The notes under the pieces are model-generated. The model saw only the letters and a program-made list of their open reading frames with translations. It had not been told where the DNA came from and did no database searches. Position numbers and translations under genes: made by a program. A stretch of DNA of 64,000 bases from Methylobacterium mesophilicum (GTDB taxonomy: Bacteria; Pseudomonadota; Alphaproteobacteria; Rhizobiales; Beijerinckiaceae), in the NCBI RefSeq assembly GCF_022179445.1, contig NZ_BPQU01000001.1:186001-250000 (forward strand). Reading direction: 5' to 3'. Positions 28,527-35,235 of the stretch are shown piece by piece; position 1 is the first letter of the stretch, and each line of letters opens with the position of its first letter.

Positions 28527-28994
28527 TCAGGCTGCCTGCAGGGCGGCGTGATCGGCGAGGTGCTGGGCGAGCGTCCGGAACCGGTGGGCCTCCGGTTCTG
28601 AGGTGATGCCGTCCGCCTTCGCGGCGCACCAGGCGGCCAGCGCCGCCGGGTCGCAACGCAGCGATGACCCGTAACCTTCGTGGGGGCATCCCTGGAAAAC
28701 CCAGGCTCGGGGGACCCAATAGGTTTCGCCGAGGATCTCCGCGATCTGCTGCAGCGGCAGCGCCCCGGGCGTCACCGGGTCGATGGGGCCCATGCCGTCG
28801 GCGATGACCCGCGCCCTCTCGATGAGGCTCCCCCGCTCCTCGTCCGAGGCGACGTCCGGAAAGTCGGCGGCGACCTCGACGGCGAAACCATCCCCGCCGA
28901 TACGGAGGGCGTGGACGAGCGTCGCCACATGGTCCGGCCGGGCGTCCGTGGCGACCTGCTCGGCGATGATGTCGGTGGTCTCGTTGCGTGTCAT
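28527..28994 (-). CDS. Hypothetical protein, last gene of the minus-strand operon
   Basis: A 155-residue acidic protein starting MTRNETTDIIAEQVATDARPD. No family is recognised. It has a central helical region and WVFQGCPHEGYGSSLRCDPAALAAWCAAK with three cysteines. Its ATG overlaps the stop of the upstream gene (TGATG), so translation is coupled. Confidence 0.65.
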   Translation of the reverse strand: MTRNETTDIIAEQVATDARPDHVATLVHALRIGGDGFAVEVAADFPDVASDEERGSLIERARVIADGMGPIDPVTPGALPLQQIAEILGETYWVPRAWVFQGCPHEGYGSSLRCDPAALAAWCAAKADGITSEPEAHRFRTLAQHLADHAALQAA

Positions 28995-29791
28995 CACAGG
29001 TCCATGTCCTCGAATGCGGCGCTGTCCTCGGTGAGGCGTTCCTGCCGCGCCTTGGCGTCGCGATCCCGGACGGCAGCGCGTCCGAGGGCCTCTCTGTGCG
29101 CGTCCTTCAGTTGCCCCACCCACCGCTTGATCCAGAACCGCGGCCACCCGTGGTGGAGATCCGCGAGGAGCCCCTTCGCCTCGGCGATGCGCGGCCACCG
29201 CTCCCTGACGTCAGCCGGGACGTAGTGGCTCCAGAAATCCGGGATGACGGTGTCGGGGTCGGCCACGGCGATGGCGTCCAGGAGGCGGACGATCTCGGGC
29301 GCAGCAGCCTCGGCGGCCTTCCTGTTGAGGGTCGCGTTGAGCTTGGCCTGCGCCCGCACCCTCTTGTCCATGGCGGCCTGCGCCTGTGGCTCCAGGCCCC
29401 TGACCTGGACGGACCGCCCTCCGAGCTCGGCGTACCGCGGCTCCCTGTCAGGCATGACCCAGACTCGCTGGCCGTCCCGGGTCGGACCGGGCTCGACGGC
29501 GCCCATCGCCACGCCCCATCCGATGAGGTTCCCGGCGTACTCGGCGACGAACTTGTGGCTCCAATCGCGATACGGGTTGATGGCCCTCGCGCGATCCTGG
29601 GCCTCGCTGTCCGACAGGGCGTCGTGCCCCTCGAACAGCTTGATCAGCTTCAGGTTCGCCAGCGCCTTGTACCGGGGGTATTCCCCGCCGTAGGGCCGGT
29701 TGAGAAGCGCGCCGTCGAAGAGCACGCCGAGATTGTGCTGTTCGAGGGGCGAGAGGTCCGGCTTGGGCCGGTATCGGGGCCTGCGTGCCAT
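28994..29791 (-). CDS. Hypothetical island protein
   Basis: A 265-residue soluble protein with basic N-terminus (MARRPRYRPKPDLSPLEQHNL) and basic, helical C-terminus (KDAHREALGRAAVRDRDAKARQERL). A central stretch (EYAGNLIGWGVAMGAVEP) is hydrophobic but not clearly a membrane helix. I recognise no domain. The gene sits between a 62-residue gene and a coupled 155-residue gene in a tightly packed operon. Confidence 0.65.
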   Translation of the reverse strand: MARRPRYRPKPDLSPLEQHNLGVLFDGALLNRPYGGEYPRYKALANLKLIKLFEGHDALSDSEAQDRARAINPYRDWSHKFVAEYAGNLIGWGVAMGAVEPGPTRDGQRVWVMPDREPRYAELGGRSVQVRGLEPQAQAAMDKRVRAQAKLNATLNRKAAEAAAPEIVRLLDAIAVADPDTVIPDFWSHYVPADVRERWPRIAEAKGLLADLHHGWPRFWIKRWVGQLKDAHREALGRAAVRDRDAKARQERLTEDSAAFEDMDL

Positions 29792-29792
29792 C

Positions 29793-29981
29793 TCAGTCTC
29801 TCCCTGCTAGGCCGTGCCACAGCACGATGAGGCGGGCTCGCCCCCAGATCCGGGCGGACGCGCCCGGATCGGTGATCCCCTCGACGGCCCGGGCCGCGGC
29901 GGGCCCGTCACCGGCGAGGAGGGCGTCCGCCAGGGCATCGACGACGCGGGTCTCTTCACGCCATGCGTCGAGCGACGTCAC
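29793..29981 (-). CDS. Small island protein, GTG start
   Basis: A 62-residue protein, VTSLDAWREETRVVDALADALLAGDG..., ending WGRARLIVLWHGLAGRD. The GTG overlaps the stop of the 429-residue upstream gene in a GTGA junction, the reason for choosing this start. No family is recognised. It is probably helical and soluble. Confidence 0.6.
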   Translation of the reverse strand: MTSLDAWREETRVVDALADALLAGDGPAAARAVEGITDPGASARIWGRARLIVLWHGLAGRD

Positions 29982-31267
29982 TGGCGCGTGCTCATGGCAT
30001 CGTCGGCCAGCATCAGCTCGCGGAAGACCTCGTTCGCGATGGCCTCGTTGGAGATGGCGACGTTGTCGACCACGTCCTCCGCCGGCGGGATCACCCGGGC
30101 CATCGCGACGGAGCGGATGTCCTCCCTGACCCACGCGATGGCGTCGGACCGGGTGAGACCCTTCGAGGCCGCGAGGTCGACCGCGCGACCCAGGTCATGC
30201 AGCCCGAGCGGCGCCGTGGCCTGAATGTGGGCGACGACGGCCACGGCCTCCTCAGGGGCGAGCGCGCCGTACGGGTCGACCGGGCGGGACGGGGCGACGG
30301 GCTCCGGGGCGACGGGCGCGGCGGGGACGTCCGCCGGTGCGGCCTCCTGCGGCGCCGGCTCGACGACCTGTTCCTCGGCCTGGCGCTGGGCGGCGCCCAG
30401 GCCATCCATGCGGCCGCGGCCGGAGAGGCCCATCCTGCGCCAGTGGGCATACAGCGACGTCGGCGAGATGCCGTAGCGCGCCGCGAGGGGGACGAGGTTG
30501 CCACCGTCGGCATGGTCGCGACGGATGATCGAATTGTCAGGCGCGCGACGATGGATGTGGGGCGTGTGGTCGGGCGTGGTCTCGGACACGGTGGGCACCT
30601 CGGCGGGGGGAGTGGGATCGGGAAGGGGAGCAGCGACGGGGACGGCCTCCTCGGCCGGAACCTCGGCGGGGGCGACGAGGGCGAGGTCAGGGAACACGGC
30701 CTCGATGGCGGCCTGGTCCTGCCCGGAGAGGGCGGCGCGCAGGACGTCGTCGACGGGGGGGAGGCGGTATCGGCCGGTGGCGGGCTGAGCCGGGACGAGC
30801 GCGAGGGCGGCCCGCAAGACTTCCCCGACGGCGAGCTCGTGGGCGTGCTGTCGGTCCCGCTCGGCGATTGCGTCGGGGGCGCCTCCCTTGGCGAGGTTCC
30901 CGATGCTGGCGGCGCGGCCGCGCTCCTCCGGGGAGATGCACACGTGCGGGAGGCCCCGACGCGGAAAGAGCCCCCGCGTGGTGTTGTGGAGCATCCCCGC
31001 TGCCCGCTCCCCTCGTGTCCCTGACCCGAGGACGAAGGCAGCTTCGACGCACACGGCGGCGTCGATCTCGGAATACGAGCGCCGCTTCGACACGCCTTGC
31101 AGCACCTCGCCCTTGGCGGCACGCCCGGCCTGGGCGAGCGTGCAGATCGTCCTTTCGTCGAGCCACCACCACCTTGCGGTTGCCGCCTCCATTGAGTGCG
31201 AGGCGACTAGCGCGGCCACCTTGGCGGCGGTCGGTCGGATGTGGACGCTGGCGTCGACCTTGCTCAC
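29978..31267 (-). CDS. Large hypothetical island protein with possible HTH
   Basis: A 429-residue protein. The N-terminal part (1-170) is helical, with a RWWWLDERTICTLAQAGRAAKGE segment. A Pro/Ala/Glu-rich linker follows. Around 245-280 the stretch NLVPLAARYGISPTSLYAHWRRMG looks like a helix-turn-helix. A second Pro-rich linker leads to a C-terminal helical domain (LGLHDLGRAVDLAASKGLTRSDAIAWV). It starts with GTG overlapping the stop of the small HTH gene (GTGA). It may be a replication or regulatory protein; no family assigned. Confidence 0.6.
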   Translation of the reverse strand: MSKVDASVHIRPTAAKVAALVASHSMEAATARWWWLDERTICTLAQAGRAAKGEVLQGVSKRRSYSEIDAAVCVEAAFVLGSGTRGERAAGMLHNTTRGLFPRRGLPHVCISPEERGRAASIGNLAKGGAPDAIAERDRQHAHELAVGEVLRAALALVPAQPATGRYRLPPVDDVLRAALSGQDQAAIEAVFPDLALVAPAEVPAEEAVPVAAPLPDPTPPAEVPTVSETTPDHTPHIHRRAPDNSIIRRDHADGGNLVPLAARYGISPTSLYAHWRRMGLSGRGRMDGLGAAQRQAEEQVVEPAPQEAAPADVPAAPVAPEPVAPSRPVDPYGALAPEEAVAVVAHIQATAPLGLHDLGRAVDLAASKGLTRSDAIAWVREDIRSVAMARVIPPAEDVVDNVAISNEAIANEVFRELMLADDAMSTRQ

Positions 31268-31494
31268 GGGCGACCCCCGATCCGCACGATCCGGCGCTCA
31301 AGACCGAGGGCCGCGAGGATGCGCGGCGAGGCTGGCCGGCGACCGTGGCGGACATCGAGCATGTATGACGTGCTCACGCCGAGTCGCCGAGCCGCTGCGC
31401 CAGCGGACCCTGCCACGTCAATGGCCTCTCGCAGGAGCTCGCGGGGATCGGGTTCCGCCTCCTCCTGCGGGAGGGGTGCCATTGAAGATGCCAT
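31264..31494 (-). CDS. Cro/C1-type helix-turn-helix regulator
   Basis: A 76-residue protein whose core, AIDVAGSAGAAARRLGVSTSYMLDVRHGRR, is a YdaS/Cro-like HTH. ATG 31494 is preferred because GGGAG lies six bases upstream; an in-frame ATG at 31542 adds 16 residues. It heads the minus-strand operon and faces the plus-strand operon across the region with three CGAAGGATT copies. It is the natural candidate for the switch repressor of the element. Confidence 0.7.
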   Translation of the reverse strand: MASSMAPLPQEEAEPDPRELLREAIDVAGSAGAAARRLGVSTSYMLDVRHGRRPASPRILAALGLERRIVRIGGRP

Positions 31495-31630
31495 GTCGGT
31501 CTCCCAGCTATCGCAAACGAATCCGTCCGCTGTTGCCAACAAGCTCTACCTCCGATCCCTGTATATCCACGCGGCGAGATGCCGCATGGTCAGTATGAGG
31601 CAGGCTTGAAGGCATGCTCAAGAGGAGAAA

Positions 31631-31670
31631 CGAAGGATTGGTCATCTAATCCTTCGACTTTCGAAGGATT
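31631..31670. promoter_or_regulatory. Operator-like cluster of three CGAAGGATT sites
   Basis: CGAAGGATT at 31631-31639, its inverse AATCCTTCG at 31648-31656, and CGAAGGATT again at 31662-31670. The two direct copies are 31 bases apart, about three helical turns. The cluster lies between the divergent operons, where a phage-type repressor would bind. Confidence 0.6.
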
Positions 31671-31693
31671 AAAAAGGCCGAGTAACACTTGCA

Positions 31694-32689
31694 ATGGGGG
31701 GGAGTTTCGGCATCCTCGTGGCTGTTGCCAATCGCCGAAGGAAACCCCCCGCCGTGCTGACGCTCCTCCTCCTCCTCATCGGCCTCGCCATAATCGTGGC
31801 TCAGGCCTACGCGGCCTCGGCCCGGCCGCTCCCCGTCGCCGAGGCCATCCCCCTCACGGCGCTGGGCCTGACGTGGCGCCAGCAGCGGTCCGTCAAGACG
31901 AAGCATGGCGACCGCGTCCTCTGGCTGGGCCTCGGCGATCCGGCCATCTATCGCCGGGCATACAACTTGGCCCGTGCCCCCCTGCGCGACGCCGGCTACT
32001 CGTGGGCGGACGACCGCTCGGATGTGCGCGAGGGCGACTGGACGCCCTGCTGCTGGGAGCCGGTTCCGTCCGATGAGGCCGCCGCCGAGCGGGGCATCGC
32101 CGCCGCCGAGGCCGCAATTGTCGCCGACGACGAAGGCAAGGCGCGTGTCCAGGCCTATCTGCGCCAGCGGGAGATCGAGGAGGCGGAGGCGAACGGGCCC
32201 GGCCGGCAGGCCGCCATCGAGGCCATGAAGGTGTCGCTCAACAAGTTCCATTGGGCTTGGCCCAAGGCGAAGCGGGAACTCGCCGTCGCGGTTCTGCAGC
32301 ATCCCATGGGCGTCGGCGGGTATCCGCACCCGGACGTGGCGCACATGGCCCGGCAACTCGTCCGCCAGGTCGACAAGGCCATCGAAAAGGTCCGCGAGCG
32401 CCTCGCCCGAGATCCGGTCCACGACTGGTTGGCCCGGGCGCAGGAGCCAGGCGTGCTCCAGGCGGTCCACGTCGGCGTCAAGTTGCTCTGCAGCTTCGAC
32501 GAGGACCGCGCCTCGATCCGAAACGATGCGGGTTGGGGCAAGTCCCACAGCCATGTCGGACATGTCCTCGGATCGCTGCCGACGCTCAGCGTCATAGAGG
32601 CCAGCCAGGCGCTGGCTGCCGTCTTTCGGCACCGGCGGCAGCTTCCCCCGGAGCTCCGGGCGGAGATCTTCGGCTCGGCGGAGGCCTAA
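31694..32689 (+). CDS. Hypothetical protein with N-terminal membrane segment
   Basis: A 331-residue protein. A membrane helix near the start (VLTLLLLLIGLAIIVAQAYAAS) is followed by a soluble region with charged helices. WGLR-type repeats are absent and no domain is recognised. CCWEP and a histidine pair (KSHSHVGH) are visible. The chosen ATG lacks a good ribosome site; a GTG at 31721 is an alternative. It is the first gene of the plus-strand operon, followed one base later by the next gene. Confidence 0.55.
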   Translation: MGGSFGILVAVANRRRKPPAVLTLLLLLIGLAIIVAQAYAASARPLPVAEAIPLTALGLTWRQQRSVKTKHGDRVLWLGLGDPAIYRRAYNLARAPLRDAGYSWADDRSDVREGDWTPCCWEPVPSDEAAAERGIAAAEAAIVADDEGKARVQAYLRQREIEEAEANGPGRQAAIEAMKVSLNKFHWAWPKAKRELAVAVLQHPMGVGGYPHPDVAHMARQLVRQVDKAIEKVRERLARDPVHDWLARAQEPGVLQAVHVGVKLLCSFDEDRASIRNDAGWGKSHSHVGHVLGSLPTLSVIEASQALAAVFRHRRQLPPELRAEIFGSAEA

Positions 32690-32690
32690 G

Positions 32691-33044
32691 ATGTCCCGCC
32701 CTGATCCCCAGCAGGGCTCGTTCCTCGCCGCTCTCGTCCGGCCCGCGCTCAGGCCGGATCATGACCTCGGGCTCGGAGCCCTGATCCGACAGCACCTGAC
32801 CGACATGACCGGTCCTGGCATCCCGTCGTGCGTCGAGCACGTCCGGTCGGTGTGGCGCGATGGCGATGCCGTCGTCGCCGACGTCGAGGTCTTCGACGCG
32901 GAGGTGCATCGCATCAGCGTGCGGGGCACCCGCGACACCATCCGTCAATACTCGTGGTCGCAGATGCCGGTGCCCCTCGGATGGGACAGCAGGGCGAAGC
33001 GGTGGCGCCGGTACCCGGCAAACCTTGATCGGAGGGATTCCTGA
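32691..33044 (+). CDS. Small hypothetical island protein
   Basis: A 117-residue soluble protein with a beta-rich middle (CVEHVRSVWRDGDAVVADVEVFDAEVHRISVRG) and basic C-terminus (RAKRWRRYPANLDRR). No family recognised. It starts one base after the previous stop and its own stop overlaps the next start (TGATG), so it belongs to a coupled three-gene operon. Confidence 0.6.
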   Translation: MSRPDPQQGSFLAALVRPALRPDHDLGLGALIRQHLTDMTGPGIPSCVEHVRSVWRDGDAVVADVEVFDAEVHRISVRGTRDTIRQYSWSQMPVPLGWDSRAKRWRRYPANLDRRDS

Positions 33045-34666
33045 TGACCCAGCTTTCCTTCATGCACGCCGTCGACGCGGCCCTGACGACCGGGTTCCCC
33101 TGCGGGTCATGGTGGTGGCCCGCCTGGAAGGCGGGCGACCCGCTCCCCCCTGGCTGGCGCCCGCCCGTCCCCGGGGCGGACAACCCGAAGCCGAGGCTCC
33201 CGGCGGGGTCTCCTCCGGGCATCGCTTGCGATGGCGACGAGATCGACATTGAGATCGCCAAGGCCCTCGACGCGTGGCGGCCGGCGGGAATGTCCAGCCC
33301 ATTCGTCGGCATCTACGAGACCCGGCGCCTCGCATGCGGCGCGGCTTGGGCGCGCCTGGAGGCGTGGGACGCCGGGCTGAGCCACGCCACGGTTCGGGGC
33401 GGCATCATCGAGTGGGGGTATGTCCCGGGGGCGGGGGAGCTTGTCGCGCTCGATGGGCAGTGGACGCGCATCCCGGAAGAGGAGGGCCCGGACCCGCAAT
33501 GGACGGAGACGTGGAAGCTCGGCGACGCCATCCCGCCGGGCCTGATGCCTCCCGTCGGTGGGGAGGTCCTACCGACCTGGTATTACTCGCACGATGGCAT
33601 GCGCGATGAGCAGATCGCCATGGATGTCTGGCAGGCCGTCTGGGACGGCAATCATCCGGGTGCGCCATTCCCCTTCGAAAACGTCACCGAGACGCACGTC
33701 CTCCCCGACGGTGCCCTGTGGGCGTGTTTGACGGCAGTGCATGACGGAGGCCTGAGCCACGTCACGCTGCGGGACGGAGTGCTGGAGTGGACGGAGGCGC
33801 CGGGGGCCGGCCTGCTCGTCTACGCGGCGGACACGAGGACCTGGGGACGCCTGCCGGCCAAGGAGACGTGGGACGCCGAGGCGGCGGCGTGGGTGCCAAA
33901 GGCCTCCTCGACCGAGGCGGTGTCCGCACCTCCGGACGCGGAGGCCCTTAAGACGTCGGCGTCCGCACCCCCGGACGCGGAGGCCATTGATACTTCGGCG
34001 TCCGCTCCCTCGGACGTCGACCCGGAGCCGGCCGTCCCGGCGGTCGCCCCCCTGCCGTCGGGCGGCATCCAGGCGTTCCTGCACGCCCACAATCTCGCGA
34101 CCAACTTTGGGTGGAAGACCTTGGCGGGGAGCCTGTCCCGCACGACTCCCGGCGACGTCCGCAACGCCGTGGCCGGGAACATCGCCGGGGGGAGCCTGTC
34201 TGACGCCAATGCCAGGACGCTGCTGGCGTGCATCGAGGCCACCGATCCGCCGGCGGATGTGGTGACGGAGGTCGCCCCGGAGGCCGAGTTTCCGGACGTT
34301 GATCCCGTCTACGGGACGCGCCGCGCCCCGCCACCGCCACCCGACTTCATGGAGGAACTCGCCCGCAAGCAAGCGGAGGGGCGAGCCCGGCGACAGGAGG
34401 CGTGGCGTCCTCTTGAGGCGCTCGCCGATGCGGGGCTGGCGCAGTTGCCGACGTTTGTCACAGACCGCACCTACTTGTTGCCGCCGGCCTCGGACAGCCT
34501 GATGCTCTGGTACGACCCCAATTTCGGTCGCCCCAAAGACGTGTCGCTTTGGATCATCGGCCCCGATGTCGACCCCGATATTCTGACGCGGATAGAGAGC
34601 ATTTTGGGTGTCACAGCGCGAGGAGCGGCGACGTCGATCCGCTTGCTGGAGGTGGCCCCGCCGTAG
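33044..34666 (+). CDS. Large island protein with internal duplication
   Basis: A 540-residue protein with two related halves: about 27-144 and 156-272. Matching blocks are GDPLPPGWRPPV vs GDAIPPGLMPPV and GLSHATVRGGIIEW..PGAGELV vs GLSHVTLRDGVLEW..PGAGLLV. A linker of 13-residue repeats (SAPPDAEALKTSA, SAPPDAEAIDTSA, then a partial unit) follows, encoded by a 39-bp tandem repeat from 33922. The C-terminal part has helical segments and an acidic/Pro region with no recognised fold. The function is unknown; the shape suggests a structural or binding protein. Confidence 0.6.
   Translation: MTQLSFMHAVDAALTTGFPCGSWWWPAWKAGDPLPPGWRPPVPGADNPKPRLPAGSPPGIACDGDEIDIEIAKALDAWRPAGMSSPFVGIYETRRLACGAAWARLEAWDAGLSHATVRGGIIEWGYVPGAGELVALDGQWTRIPEEEGPDPQWTETWKLGDAIPPGLMPPVGGEVLPTWYYSHDGMRDEQIAMDVWQAVWDGNHPGAPFPFENVTETHVLPDGALWACLTAVHDGGLSHVTLRDGVLEWTEAPGAGLLVYAADTRTWGRLPAKETWDAEAAAWVPKASSTEAVSAPPDAEALKTSASAPPDAEAIDTSASAPSDVDPEPAVPAVAPLPSGGIQAFLHAHNLATNFGWKTLAGSLSRTTPGDVRNAVAGNIAGGSLSDANARTLLACIEATDPPADVVTEVAPEAEFPDVDPVYGTRRAPPPPPDFMEELARKQAEGRARRQEAWRPLEALADAGLAQLPTFVTDRTYLLPPASDSLMLWYDPNFGRPKDVSLWIIGPDVDPDILTRIESILGVTARGAATSIRLLEVAPP
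33922..34020 (+). repeat. 39-bp in-frame tandem repeat
   Basis: Units begin at 33922, 33961 and 34000 (the last partial), each opening GTCCGCWCC. The repeat keeps the frame and encodes the 13-residue linker of the large island protein. Confidence 0.8.
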
Positions 34667-34722
34667 CAGGTGTCAGACGGTAACGTGGCCGCGCGGACAC
34701 AGACAGTTTCTTTGATCCCGCT

Positions 34723-34842
34723 GTGAACCCGGCGATCAAGATCACCAACATCATCGCCCTGCTGTTGCTGACGATCCTGGCCCACTCCTGTTTTGATAGC
34801 CGACCCAATGATCCGCATTTCACCCCCAAAGTTCCGCATTGA
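34723..34842 (+). CDS. Possible hydrophobic micropeptide
   Basis: GTG-initiated 39-residue frame: charged start, one membrane segment (ITNIIALLLLTILAHS), then a polar tail. It lies 56 bases after the large island gene. It is too short to be sure; a lysis-type or membrane peptide is imaginable but unproven. Confidence 0.25.
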   Translation: MNPAIKITNIIALLLLTILAHSCFDSRPNDPHFTPKVPH

Positions 34843-34858
34843 AACAACCTAGAGTAAA

Positions 34859-34893
34859 ACAAAGGCCGCCTTCGAAAGGAGGGCGGCCTTTGT
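34859..34893 (+). terminator. Bidirectional-looking hairpin
   Basis: Perfect arms ACAAAGGCCGCC (34859-34870) and GGCGGCCTTTGT (34882-34893) around an 11-base loop. The TTT inside the arm end resembles a terminator tail in both directions. Confidence 0.7.
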
Positions 34894-35235
34894 CGTTCCT
34901 GAGCGGTGAAGCTCAATGCGAAGCATGGCTGGCCTAGCTCGGTGCGCCGACGCTGTCGGCACGCAAGAGCCTGGGCGCCTACCCTTCCGGCGATGCAAGG
35001 AGGTTCCCGGAGGAGGGCCGCGGGATGCGCTTTCCGCTTCCTTCGAAGTCGAGAACGAGTGAAGGCGGCGCCCCCTTTCGGAGACCCGCCTTCTGGATTT
35101 GTCCACGGGAGGGGTCAAAGGTAGATCGACGACGATCTCCAGAAACTAGTCCGCAGCCCACGGAGCGAAGTCTACCGAATGAAGCCGACGGCTTCAAGCT
35201 TCGCACGTCCCACGCCGCGCCAAAGCGCCATTCGC

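Larger units (their letters stand above)
25295..34893. mobile_element. Integrated element at tRNA-Pro (right end uncertain)
   Basis: It begins directly after the tRNA 3' end and contains a HEPN protein gene, a tyrosine integrase, an AlpA-like gene and two divergent coupled operons of mostly unrecognised genes. A tRNA target, integrase pointing to the tRNA end and an excisionase-like gene are the standard left end of an integrative island. The right limit given here is the strong hairpin at 34859-34893; a copy of the tRNA 3' end was not found there, so the element may extend further, possibly including the metal-resistance genes, or its right att site may be lost. Confidence 0.65.
34667..35235. 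other. Spacer between island and metal-resistance region
   Basis: About 570 bases with no convincing large gene. It contains a possible 39-residue hydrophobic peptide gene (34723-34842), a 12-bp-arm hairpin (34859-34893) and then about 340 bases where I see neither a gene nor a copy of the tRNA 3' end. Confidence 0.45.

Noticed and set aside
34979..35206. A 75-codon frame on the minus strand
   Set aside because: It is Arg/Ser/Gly-rich with no recognisable domain and no ribosome site.
34900..35235. Right attachment site of the tRNA-Pro element
   Set aside because: I looked for a copy of the tRNA 3' end (GGTTCAAATCCTGCC) here and did not find one.
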